DNA of 29,957 nt from Ettlia oleoabundans. Its lineage: Eukaryota > Chlorophyta > Chlorophyceae > Chlamydomonadales. The stretch lies in the NCBI GenBank assembly GCA_019693395.1, contig JAAMXP010000204.1:1-29957 (forward strand). The letters run 5' to 3'. Below the pieces are notes generated by a model, which worked only from the letters and a program-made list of their open reading frames with translations, was not told the DNA's origin and did not search any database. Made by a program: the position numbers and the translations under genes. Shown here one piece after another: positions 1 through 15,494 of the stretch (position 1 is its first letter; each line of letters starts with the position of its first letter).

Positions 1-333
1 CCTCCAGCCCCTTGGCTGCTCTTTATCTGCATCGATGTATTGTAATAACCTCTACTGCACAGCAGCAAGCCATGCAGCCTGGTGGTACCTCTCGTAGCAG
101 GCTGCTATACCCTGATTTGTTTTACAAGGGCAGACCCCACCAGAAGGCCAGGGGAAAGAATGAAAGGAATCACAGACGGCTGCAAAGAAAGTGGCATAGA
201 GAAGTTGGTTGCACACAGCACAGCATGATAGGTTACAAGCATACAAAATTGAACAGGAGGGCCATGGGTATCAGGTGTGGTGTTGGGAACAATGCCTCAA
301 CATACCGCGGCCAGGATAGGCTTTGGCCCGTCC
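1..333. other. 3' flank / 3' UTR of the NSF gene
   Basis: No coding region with family resemblance was seen on either strand. Read on the minus strand, this stretch follows the NSF stop codon and carries two TGTAA motifs (237-233 and 126-122), the poly(A) signal commonly used by green algae. It is most simply 3' UTR followed by intergenic DNA. The short open frames here lack recognisable motifs. Confidence 0.6.
233..237 (-). terminator. candidate TGTAA poly(A) signal of NSF
   Basis: TGTAA on the minus strand, 97 bases beyond the NSF stop codon. TGTAA is the usual chlorophyte polyadenylation signal. A second copy at 126-122 could serve instead. The motif is seen; its use is inferred. Confidence 0.4.
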
Positions 334-5670
<5,337 letters not shown>

Positions 5671-5974
5671 GGTTTCTGAACCGCTCCAAAAGCCCCTTTG
5701 CTCGCCAAGAGGCAGGGATTGGCCCGATCACTCGCTGCTTTTGACTGGTGCCGTGTACCCCCGGGGCCTGCACATCCCTCTACTGTTATCGAGAGAGTCT
5801 TAACGACGTAAGGCATGTATGATCTGTGTCTCGCTGATGGAAAGCGGAGGAATGGGAATGACTACGGTCCTGGTTGCAGCCCTAAAATAGAGATTACTGA
5901 TCTAGATCGTGAAGTGAGCACAGTCAAGACATCTTGGGGCACCTGGCGCGGCTGCTGTCAAACGGTGCCCGGCT
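5671..5974. promoter_or_regulatory. Divergent intergenic region between NSF and 2-OGDH E2
   Basis: The two start codons face away from each other across 304 bp, so both 5' UTRs and core promoters must fit here (or first non-coding exons must lie elsewhere). An A/T-rich patch reading CTAAAATAG (5882-5890) is a weak TATA-like candidate for the plus-strand gene. GATCTAGATC at 5899-5908 is a perfect palindrome. No transcription start can be fixed from sequence. A 68-codon open frame (5815-6021) overlaps the E2 start in another frame and would act as an upstream ORF only if transcription begins before 5815. Confidence 0.55.
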
Positions 5975-8900
5975 ATGAGGCAGAGCGTGCTGCGGTCGCT
6001 TCAGCGGCTGCGCGCCGCTAGGGTGAGTCCTTTTAGATTGCCGACGCTGGTAGGCATGTGACGAGGCGCATATACGGTCCAAAATGCTAAGGTTTTGTGC
6101 GCGGTGCCCCTCTCTGCAGGCCGCCGCACCCCTGAGCACATTAGGGATGCTGGAGCTAGTGGAGGGCTCAGGTGCAGCTGTACGCTGCGGGCAGTGTCAG
6201 GCGCTGGAGCGGTGGACCGCCATGTCGCTCACTTAGGCACCTGCGGCCCCCCCCTTTCTCCCGCCGCTGCAGGTGGCGTGCCCGCTTGGGAGGTGGCTAC
6301 TAGGCGACAGGCGCATTGGGCAGCAGCAGCAGCGGGCGGCATGAGCAGCAGGCTCGATGCCTCGCTGCTGCTGAGCAGCCGCAGCATAACCTGCTCGGCA
6401 GCGGCACTGGCGGACGTGACTGTGGAGGTGCCATCCATGGGGGAGAGCATCACAGAGGGCACAGTGGCAGCCATCCTAAAGCAGCCAGGTGCGAAGGCCC
6501 TTTTATCAAGAAACAGAATTTGCACGTGCGGAACAAACAAGAGCAGTGGTTGTCAGCAGCAAAGACTTCCATGCCCTTGTTATTCCAATTCAAAAATTCC
6601 ACAATCATTTGAATGGATGAATTCAGATCCATTCCACGGAAAATGGAAACGGATTCCATTTTCCGTTTCCATTCATATTCCTGTATTTGTTCCTTAACTC
6701 CTCTCAGGCGATGTGGTGGTGGAGGATGACGTGATTGCGCAGCTGGAGACAGACAAGGTGATGGCCAGTTCAGCTGCGCGTGTCATAAAGTGTTTGTTGG
6801 TATGAAAGCTGTTCAGCAAGCAATGCAGCCCTTGCGGTGCTCTTGTGCAAGATCGCCTCCTGCCTCTACCTCAGCCCGGTGAGCCCTTTCAAGCTGCCCA
6901 TTGATTGGCTGATCCTGCTGCCAATGCCGTTCATGCGTGCAGGTCACAATGGATATCAAGTACCCACACAAGACCCCCGGCGTTTTGAAGGCGATCCAGG
7001 CAGCAGAGGGCGACACAGTGACAGTGGGCCAGGCATTTGCTGTGGTTGAGGAGAAGGCGGATGCAGCAGAAGGCAAGACTGCAGAGGCAGAAGAGCCGGC
7101 ACCTGCACCTAAACAAGACAAGCAGGAAGCAGCACCCGCGGCACCTCCGCCACCGCCCCCCAAGCCCAAGCCTGCAGAGGCACCTCCCAAGCCAGCAGCA
7201 GCGCCGCGCAAACAAGCAGCAGAGCCAGCGCCGGCAGCGCCCAAGCCAGCTGGCACGCCGCCTGCTCCGGGGCAACGGCCTGAGCGGCGTGTGCCCATGA
7301 CCCGCCTGCGCCGCCGCATCAGCGAGCGTCTCAAGGGGGCGCAGAACACTTATGCCATGCTTTCCACCTTTAACGAGGTGGACATGACAAACGTGATGGA
7401 GATGCGGCGCGAGTTCAAGGTGAGTTGGACTGGCTTGCAGCATCAAATGCAAGGCTAGTGCTGAAGGTGTTACTGCTGGAGATTGCCGCTAGGCTGGGCT
7501 GCAGCCTGCCCTTTGGACTCCTGCTGTCGGCAGCTTATGTCTAGGGCACCCCATGCCTGCAGGGGGTCAGGGCTGCGCCTGGGCCAGGAACTTGGGAGCA
7601 GCTGCTGTGACTGTTGTTCTATGCACTGCTGGCGGCCATGTGCCTGACCCTGTGTTTGTTACCTCCCCTCAAGCAGGATGCATTCCTAGAGAGGCACGGC
7701 GTCAAGCTGGGCTTCATGTCGGCGTTTGTCAAGGCAGCCAGCGCTGCGCTGCAGTATGTACCTGCGGTCAATGGGGTGATCAATGGGGACGACATCATCT
7801 ACAGGTTAGGGGCGCCTAATTAGCCAGGCAGGCACAGCCATCTCTAAATAAGGCTGCGTCCCAACCATGAGCACCTATGACGTTTTTCCTGCTTCACTGC
7901 CTACGACAGTTGCCTTCTCACATTGTTTCGTACGCCTCCTTTTCCTTTGCCACTTAAGCTGCTTATGAGCCATTGCATTTCCTGTCGCGGTTCCTCCACG
8001 TTTATGTCACATGCGTTCCTCCGTTTCCAGCCCGGCTACACCCGTCTTCTTAGTCCTCTAAAGCAGCCACATCACCATCTTCATCCAACTCATTTCAGGG
8101 ATTTCTACGACATCAGTGTGGCTGTGTCAACCCCAAAGGGACTTGTGGTGCCGGTGCTGCGAGATGTGGACCAGCTGAGCTTTGCAGAAGTGGAGAAGGT
8201 GGGTGGATCTTTTGGGTGGGAGGGCGGCAGCAAGGCGGAGGCAGGGAAGACATTTTTCTTGAATGGAGAAGTGGTTTGTATGAAATGCTAAATACTGTGG
8301 GAATTACTACTGTGGGAAATACTGGGTGTATTGACTCCCTGCTCCATCAGGTGGATTGCTGGCTTTGCTGCCAGAGGATGGTTACTGTCTGCCTGCCTGT
8401 GACATCAACAATTTCTGGTGCCTATCAGCCTGCTGTCCAATATCAATTACTGCCTCTACTCATGCTATCTTTACCGAAGTTCCTGTGTGTTGCTCTTCGC
8501 ATCGCCGCCCCCTGCCGCAGAAGATTAATGAGTTTGGGCGCAAAGCGCGGGACGGCACCCTGTCCATTGACGAGATGGCGGGTGGCACCTTCACTATCAG
8601 GTGGGCCCTTGCTGCTGCAGGCCGGGGCTGGACCCAGCGAGTGGCCCTGCTACAAGCTGCAGTTCAACGCCTCGGCGAGTGCAAGTCAGTGTTTTTGCAG
8701 ACCAGCACACGGATGCACTATCTCCCTGCTTCATACTTGCCAACACTCGCTTCAGTCAAATCGATGTCGTTTTCTTCCTCACGCCTTGCAGCAATGGCGG
8801 CGTGTTTGGCAGCGTGCTGTCCACCCCCATCATCAACCCGCCGCAGTCTGCCATCCTGGGCATGCACGCCACTGTCATGCGACCCTGGGTGGTCAATGGG

Positions 8901-9302
8901 CAAATTGTACCCAGGTGCGATTGGGCATCCTGCTGGCCTCCAAGATGGCACACCTGCATGCCGCACAGAATATGCCAGCTGCATCTTGCCGCACATGCTG
9001 CTTTGTCTGCTTCATGCTGCCGCCCTAGCTCAACTCTCTGAACACCTTGCCTACTACATGTCGCTGTACTCGTCAGTTTCACCTCCTCCTTGTAGTGCAC
9101 CTCCGCTTACCAAAGTTGACCAGCTTTTTCCGGCCGCTAGCTCACCCTTCCTCTGCCTTCCCACCGGCGCTGCCACAGGCCCATCATGAACCTGGCCCTC
9201 ACGTACGACCACCGCCTCATCGATGGGCGCGAGGCTGTGACCTTCCTGAAACGCATCAAGGAGATTGTGGAGGATCCACGCCGCCTGTTGCTGGATGTGT
9301 GA
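5975..9302 (+). CDS. DLST: Dihydrolipoyllysine-residue succinyltransferase (E2 of 2-oxoglutarate dehydrogenase), mitochondrial, 10 exons
   Basis: Core subunit of the TCA-cycle 2-oxoglutarate dehydrogenase complex; it transfers the succinyl group from its lipoyl arm to CoA. Exons: 5975-6022, 6120-6171, 6273-6488, 6708-6757, 6943-7419, 7677-7804, 8099-8198, 8521-8600, 8792-8914, 9179-9302; all introns GT-AG; 465 residues. The first exon, [16 protein letters not shown], is arginine-rich without acidic residues, as expected for a mitochondrial presequence. The lipoyl domain (about 82-157) has the ETDK motif with lipoyl lysine K122. A Pro/Ala/Lys-rich linker (about 160-235) leads directly into the catalytic domain without an E3-binding domain, as in eukaryotic succinyltransferases. 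Catalytic motif [10 protein letters not shown] gives H436 and D440. [25 protein letters not shown] and [10 protein letters not shown] point to DLST rather than pyruvate or branched-chain E2. The family call is very safe; the small exon 2 is less certain. Confidence 0.95.
6637..6673. repeat. Interleaved inverted repeats in E2 intron 3 (6489-6707)
   Basis: Two overlapping perfect 12-bp inverted repeats: 6637-6648 with 6654-6665 (5-base spacer), and 6642-6653 with 6662-6673. The surrounding intron (about 6560-6695) is much richer in A/T than the rest of the window. It could be a hairpin or the remnant of a small non-autonomous transposon. No terminal repeats or target duplication were recognised. 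Confidence 0.6.
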
Positions 9303-9938
9303 TATGTTGTGGTCAGACGCAGTGGCACCGGGCGAGCCATGAGGCCTGCTTGGGCGCAATGCTGGCGCTCTGCCTCATCCACGCCAAGCGTGGCTACTTG
9401 AAAAGTCTACTTTTGCAAGCTGGCCGCGGTTTTGCTGCCGCAGTTTGCCAGGCCTGAGGCCATACACAGGCTGTGGCAGCGTGCCGACGGCAGTAAACCG
9501 TAATGTTGAATTCCCTCACCTGCACCCAAGCTGTCCTTGCCGCCTGCGCCCGTCTGCATTGATACTTCCGCATGCGGGCCAGGGGGTGGGCATGCCGCGC
9601 AGCCAAAGCGCGCCGCATGCCTGCCATGCGTTCTTTGTGTCAACTGCACTGCCAGTACCAACTTGTGCTGCCGCACCGTGCCATGCCACTGCCTGCTTCT
9701 ATCCCCGCTAGGGCGGTCTGTTACTCGTGTACACTTCTGTCGTTACCAGGCTCCTAAAACGCTGCCCAGCAACAGGCGATGCGCCACACCTGCGCGTCAC
9801 GCAAGACCCGATCCTCTTGAGCCTGGCCCTTAGGGCTCTGCTGTAGCCAACCCCTACACACTCGAAACTTGTGATCAGCGTTCAAACATCACAACTGAGG
9901 ACTTCATTGACACAACGACTTGCCAGAAACCTGCCCAC
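9303..9938. other. 3' UTR of E2 and upstream region of pyruvate kinase
   Basis: 636 bases between two genes on the same strand, with no coding frame showing family resemblance. No exact TGTAA was found on the plus strand; a one-base variant, CGTAA, sits at 9499-9503. The pyruvate kinase promoter must lie in the right part. No clear TATA box was seen. Confidence 0.55.
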
Positions 9939-12900
9939 ATGCTGGCACTTGCCGCAGCAACGCCCGGGACTTGCTGCAGCAGCAAACTATCGTCACGACG
10001 CAGCGTCGCTGGTGCCGCGAAGCGAGCCCGCAAGGCGGTCAAGGCGCCAGGTTCAAGCCGGGCGGCGGCAACGGCCGCCCCGCCGGCTGCTGCAACTCTA
10101 GACCTTGATGCGCCAGCCAAAAGCGAGGATCAAGCTCGGTTGGAGCTGGATCAGGAGCTTGCGGACAATGGTATGTGGTGCATGTGTTTAAGAGGCTGCC
10201 TCGCAGCCTGCCTCAACACACTTTGCGACACCCGACAAACGATGCCTATTCCTCTGCCGCAATGCCTGTGCAGGATTCCGCTCCACCCGTCGCACCAAGC
10301 TTATAGCCACCATTGGGCCCTCCTGCGACAGCTCAGAGATGCTGGAGCAGATGGCTGTTGGCGGCATGAATGTAGCACGCCTAAACCTGGTAAGTGTGGC
10401 CTTTGTCACAATGGCCGAATAATGCCAGCCGACCTAAGTGGATGAGTCAACCGGCTATCTTGAGATTATCGTATGCTGCCTATGAATGCTGCGGTTATTG
10501 TTTTCTGCGGGTGTTAGCAAATGTGTTCACTGTTGAGCCTGGCTGTGGTAAGGACAACGACACCTCAACCACCCTGCAGTCGCATGGCACACATGACTAC
10601 CACCGGACCGTTGTGGAACGCATCAGGAAGCTGAACAAAGACAAGGGCTTTGCTGTTGCAATCATGGTGGGTGCATGACATTCACCTGCGGTTGCAGATA
10701 AATTTCACAGGTTGTACGCTTTTGTGCAGTTTGGATGTCACAGATTGAAAAGTGGTAGGGACCCTGCTGCACCGGCTGCTCTGACATTCTTACGCTACCG
10801 CACCCCACCCCACCCCACCCCACCCGCACGCCCCCACCCCACGTCGGCGTGCGTCACAGATGGACACTGAGGGCAGCGAGGTGCACATCATGGACTTGAC
10901 AAGGCCCATCAAGGCAGAGAAGAATGCAGAGTTCACCTTCACAGTGCGGGATGCCGCCGTTTGCTCAGACGACTGCTTCGCTGTCAGGTGGGTGACAAGG
11001 CACCCGGGCTTGTTGTGACTGTGTTGACCGCAGGCTGTGCTGCAGTTGCTAGCATACATGCATGTATGGCGTTAAGACGGGTAGTTGTTTATGCAACGTA
11101 TACACCAGCAAGGTTAGCAGCCGTAGGCTGTGTTCTTCGCCTCCTATGCACCAAGGATAGGGTCCTTCAGCCCATCTGCCTGCCTGCAAGCTAGCTAGCT
11201 TCCTGCCCTATCGCCTCCCACTGCACCCCACCTGCCCCTGCCATTGGTTCTTGTAGCTACGATGCATTTGCCGAGGACGCACAGCCGGGAGACATGCTGG
11301 TGGTGGATGGCGGCATGGTGTCCCTTGAGGTGGTGCGCAAGGCGGGGCCCGATGTTATTGCCCGCGTGGTGGACCCAGGTGTGTAGACAGCTCCTAATGC
11401 GAGCTATTCGCGCCATCAAGCGTTCTTTTCCTGGGACTGCGGCTTGTCGCTGCTGTCAGCCCGCATTATGCAGCTGCGGGCGCAGAGGGATAATATCCCA
11501 GCCGAAGGACTAGAAGTAGTTAATGGATTCTGAGTTTGATTAAGATTTAACGACCACCTGTGTGCTGGCTCTCCCTATCCTTGCAGGCCTGATTCTAAGC
11601 CGAGCCAATCTAGTGCTGCGGCGCATGGGCAAGACCGTGCGAGCCAGGAATGCGCACCTGCCAGTCATTTCCGCAAAGGCACGCATTAGATTTCCTGGCT
11701 CTGCTTGAAGGCTTGCTTTGCTCATATTGCTGCCCTCTGACACAACTTGGTTGTGGCAGCAACGCATCATTCCGCCGCTGTCCTTCCTTGGCCTACGCTG
11801 GCACTGCGGATGCATTTCCCTCCACCCACTCCTGCATAATGCTTGCCCGCTTGAAAGTAATCCCAGCCCCTTCTTCCTGTTGCCAGCCATGTGCCAGTTC
11901 CTCGGCTGTATTTGAACCTACCTTTCTGGAATCCTTTCACAGCAATTCTCAACCCAGCCTGGTCATTTGTGTTGCCTACAGGACTGGCGAGACATTGACA
12001 TGGCAATTGAGACGGGCGTCGACTTCATCGCCCTTTCCTTTGTCAAGTCTGCTGACTCCATCCGCAACCTGAAGAGTTACGTAGAAAGCAGGGCATCTCG
12101 CCAGATTAGCATTGTTGCAAAGGTAAGTTCAGGGCAGGAGTGCCAGTCGAGGCTGTGCAGGAGAGGGAGATTTACGCAGCTGGCGGAGGAGGAAGCAAAC
12201 AGCATTCAACAGGGGCCTGAGGTAGCGCTTTTCTAATGATTAAGGCTTCTACTTGTTACAGGTGCTGCTCGACTTTGCTGCTTTCCCAGCCTGTCCTGTA
12301 GAGTTGCAGGCCCCCTTGTGGTGATCTCCCATGAGGAACTTGTCCACATTGTTGCTGCAGATTGAAAGCTGTGATGCTGTTCCCAACATTTCCGAGATAG
12401 TGCAAGTAAGTGGAGGCTTTTCCTTCCGACAGACCCGGCTGTGCTGCTTGGAGATTCACAAATGTTGCCAGGGTTGAGGGCCCTGGCAATTTGTGCTCAC
12501 TGCTTTTTCATGTGTTCTCCTTACCTCGACTGAGTGACCCAATGACCCTGCCTGGTGCCTGTGGTAGGTGGCAGATGGCGTTATGGTGGCTCGCGGAGAT
12601 CTTGGCGCGCAGGTCCCCTTTGAGAACGTGCCTTCCATCCAGGTCAGCAAGGTCACTGATGTCATTGGGTTTGTTGCCCCATGGACTGCAGATGGATATC
12701 TGCCCTGCTCGCAAGCACGTTGTGTCTGCAACTTGCCAATTAAAGCAGCTATCTGGTGGGTTTACGTCTCAGGGTTTAAGCTCCCAATCCACAATGTTGC
12801 GCCTGCCACACCTGCTGCCCTGCGCAGAAGGAGATTGTAATGCGGTGCCGGCAGCAGGGCAAGCCGGTGATTGTGGCCAGCCACCTGCTGCAGTCCATGC

Positions 12901-14149
12901 TGACACTTCCCACCCCCACGCGTGCAGAGGTGAGTAGCTTTGTTGCACTGGGCAGGCTGTAATGCTACGCTACACGCTAAATGGCTGCGACCTGCGCTTC
13001 TTCAGAGCTCCTTCAGAGACCGCCCAGACCATAGTTTGCAAGCTGGGTTTGCCTCTACCCTCTGAGGGATCCCTAGCTGCTTTGACTATGGGAAGCAACG
13101 CATGTAAGAAGCAGCTGGAGCTTGATGTGATTATTCGTTCTCTGCTTGTGGTATGCCTGCTGTGCAGGTCAGCGACGTGGCGGACTGCGTGCGGCAGCGG
13201 GCAGATGCGTTGATGTTGTGTGGCGAGACAGCTGCGGGACTCTTTCCACTCAAGAGCTTGGATGTGCTGCGGGATGTGGCCACACGCATTGAGGAGTGGA
13301 TGCGGTGAGGTGGCACAGTCTTGCTTCATTTCCCGGTAGTTGTAGCATGGTTTCCCTCGATTCCCCCAAGAAGCAGGGACCTGCCTGCTCTGTGCCGCTG
13401 GCACCACCATGCGCCATGCACCCATGCCCATGTTGTTGTGCATACATGGCTCCTTCTCGTATGTGTTGGTACAACAACAAAGTTCCTGCCTGCTCCCCCG
13501 CTTGCAGTGAGGAGAAGCACGGTAGGCTGACGCTACCGCAAATCTCCTCCGCGGCCGACGGCCTTGTGTCTGAGGAGCTGTGCGCCGCAGCTGCCATGAC
13601 GGCAGATGCACTCAAAGCGCGCGCTGTGCTGTGTTTTACGCGGCGTGGCATCATGGCGGGCTTCCTCAGCCGCTGCCGCCCCAACGCTCCCATCTTTGCG
13701 TTCACGGGTAACTGAATGGGTGGCAGCTGGCGGGCAGTTTTGAGGGTGCTTGATGTCGACTTGCTTGGTGCTTGTGGTTGTTGCAGTCACTGGTCTGCAG
13801 CCATGTGTTGCTGGGACAACAGGCATTCACAAAGGGCTCCCGGGATGTCTCCCATTGACTGGCCGCTCGTGTGATCCTGCCCAACTACCCTGCCGCCTTG
13901 CCCTGCTTGCCTGCAGATAAGCAGGAGACGCGGCAGATTCTCAATCTGCTGTGGGGCGTGTCTCCCTTCCGGCTGGACCTGGATGATGCCACCGGCGAGG
14001 AGCGCATCCAGCGCGCATTCAAGCTGCTCAAGACGCGCGGGCTGGTCAACCCTGGCGAGCTGGTGGTGGTGGTCAGTGATGTGCGCCAGGGAACTGGGGG
14101 TGGCGCAGCTGATACAGTGCGCTCCGTCCAGGTGCGACGGGTGCCATAG
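9939..14149 (+). CDS. PKP1: Pyruvate kinase, plastidial alpha (PKp1-like), 13 exons
   Basis: Converts phosphoenolpyruvate and ADP to pyruvate and ATP; plastid forms feed fatty-acid synthesis. Exons: 9939-10170, 10274-10389, 10580-10666, 10860-10987, 11257-11378, 11587-11678, 11982-12122, 12361-12405, 12568-12642, 12828-12929, 13168-13304, 13508-13707, 13917-14149; 569 residues (plant PKp1 about 600). Residues 1-60 are rich in Ala/Ser/Arg, like a chloroplast transit peptide. Motifs: [40 protein letters not shown], catalytic K306 in VAKIES, metal ligands E308 and D332 (ARGDLGAQ), PTPTRAE with the catalytic threonine, and a GETA nucleotide-loop motif preceded by Cys rather than the usual Ser. 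The ending SVQVRRVP resembles the C terminus of land-plant PKp1, which supports this last exon. Intron 6 appears to use a GC donor at 11679 because no in-frame GT alternative exists before a stop. Plastid targeting is inferred. Confidence 0.94.
10801..10825. repeat. (CACCC)5 tandem repeat in pyruvate kinase intron 3
   Basis: Five perfect CACCC units just upstream of the exon at 10860, followed by further C-rich sequence. The G-rich complement has four closely spaced G4 runs and could form a quadruplex. It may also simply act as part of an extended pyrimidine tract. Confidence 0.85.
11188..11201. repeat. 14-bp perfect palindrome in pyruvate kinase intron 5
   Basis: AAGCTAGCTAGCTT is its own reverse complement. 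It lies within the intron between 10988 and 11256. It has no known role and is reported only as visible structure. Confidence 0.6.
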
Positions 14150-14627
14150 CTGCATCAACTCGAAGAAAATTGGCAGCCGATTGATTTGCCGCAAGTGCTG
14201 CTTATTTTGTGCGGAAACTTCCTAGCCTGCTTCTCCCAACATTTTGCCCCTGTTTTGCTGGTGTTGCTTCTGCTCCCTTTCCCTTGCGGTCGCTTGTTCG
14301 CTCGTCTGCTCTTCTTCAACTGTTGTACCGCTGTATGAGTGATTGTGCCATCTTCTCTTGCAATTGTATATGCTGTTTCACGGCATTGGGAGTCATTGCC
14401 ATTCCTGCCCTGTAACAAGTGTTGGCGTGGGCCAGGAAGAGCACCAAGGCAAGGCGCCGAGCCGCCAGCGCCAGGCAGGCTTACAAGGCTGGCGGCAGTC
14501 TGCACCTACCTCGCTTTTTATGTCGCTGCATCAACATGAAGGGCCTTTGTATAGGAAGGGTTTGCATCGAAACGCATGATTCACTCCGCGCTCGGCCAGC
14601 TTGGCGCGAGCGGAAAGAAGTTGGAAC
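14150..14627. other. 3' UTR of pyruvate kinase and spacer before the GATA gene
   Basis: 478 bases without a recognisable coding region. The sequence is pyrimidine-rich (about 14220-14320), as is common in algal 3' UTRs, and contains TGTAA at 14411-14415. The promoter of the following GATA gene may start in the right half. Confidence 0.55.
14411..14415 (+). terminator. candidate TGTAA poly(A) signal of pyruvate kinase
   Basis: TGTAA, 262 bases after the pyruvate kinase stop codon, on the coding strand. The motif is seen; its use is inferred from chlorophyte convention. Confidence 0.45.
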
Positions 14628-15146
14628 ATGCAGACATCATGCACCGTCTCGCCATACCTCCACCTTTCAATCGACGAATTCCGACAAAGCTCATATTTCC
14701 ACGACATCGGTAGCCGCCATCAACAGTACGGCTTGCTGCCACACCAACCTTCAGGTGAGGCGACGCAGCCCCGCCGAGACTCCCCCGGCGTGCTGTCTGA
14801 CATCCTTAGGTGCTCCAGTCACCGTGAGCAACGGCATTGGGACCGCTGCTGACCCCCTGCAACCAGTGTTTGTGGTGCTTTGGTGCAGGCTGCCTGCGAC
14901 ATCTTGACGTTTGATCGCGCCATCGTGGACCGCGACATCACTCATCGGCCAGGTGAGCAGGCGCCTGGGAGCGTGCAACGCGGGGATGAGGGAGCTCTGC
15001 CCCCTCTCCTCCCGCGCTGCCGTTGCCGCCTCATTCCTACTCCCGGAGGCACCAGGCCCCAAGAGCGTGGGAACGAGACTGCCGCGGCTGCGTACAGCAC
15101 CTGCTGACCCGGCGGGCCGCTGCTCCGAAGTCTGCGCCGCTACCTG

Positions 15147-15242
<96 letters not shown>

Positions 15243-15494
15243 TTTTGCCGTTTGCGCCAATGGCGCCCCGATGACCATTGATCACATTTCCACCTGGTAT
15301 TTCGCTCCTTCCAGCAATCCAGCCGGCCAACAAACAAGTCCAGCTCCACTGCCCGCGCCCTTGCAGGCCTGCACAGCAGCGTCTGCAGGCCCATCACACC
15401 ATACACACCATCAAACTCAGCAGCCCGTCAAGATTGGGTCGCGATGGCTGCTGCTGAGCCCACGGGCGCGCCCGCGGCGCCCGAAACAGGGCAG
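14628..15494 (+). CDS. Possible 5' exons of the GATA-finger gene (tentative)
   Basis: A phase-consistent chain can be read: 14628-14754 (starts MQTSCTVSPYLHLSIDEFRQ), 14810-14823 (a 14-base micro-exon), 14889-14952 (AACDILTFDRAIVDRDITHR) and 15367-15494, which joins the exon at 15683 in phase 0 if a GC donor at 15495 (CAG|GCAAGC) is used. The poly-C run falls in the intron 14953-15366. Against it, the first two introns would be only 55 and 65 bases while the other introns in the window are about 95 or longer, the micro-exon is unusual, and the peptide resembles nothing I recognise. Alternative starts for the GATA protein are ATG 15432 in the last of these exons, or ATG 15749 within the next. 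Confidence 0.3.
15150..15242. repeat. Poly-C homopolymer, 93 bases
   Basis: An uninterrupted run of C from 15150 to 15242. It lies between pyruvate kinase and the first firm exon of the GATA gene, possibly in an intron. It creates spurious polyproline frames on one strand and polyglycine frames on the other. A tract of this length could be genuine (quadruplex on the G strand, i-motif on the C strand) or an assembly or base-calling artefact. Confidence 0.97.

Noticed and set aside
5815..6021. 68-codon frame overlapping the E2 start, as a separate gene
   Set aside because: It has no recognisable features, overlaps exon 1 out of frame, and lies in a likely promoter/5' UTR.
8356..9189. 277-codon plus-strand frame
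   Set aside because: It is a shadow frame across E2 exons 8 and 9 and the introns around them, with no coding signature of its own.
10801..10825. CACCC repeat as a CRISPR or telomere-like array
   Set aside because: Units are five bases with no spacers, and the sequence is not the plant/algal telomere repeat; it is a simple intronic repeat.
12970..13611. 213-codon open frame on the minus strand
   Set aside because: It lies antisense to pyruvate kinase exons 11-12 and the flanking introns. It shows no domain and is explained by codon bias of the opposite strand.
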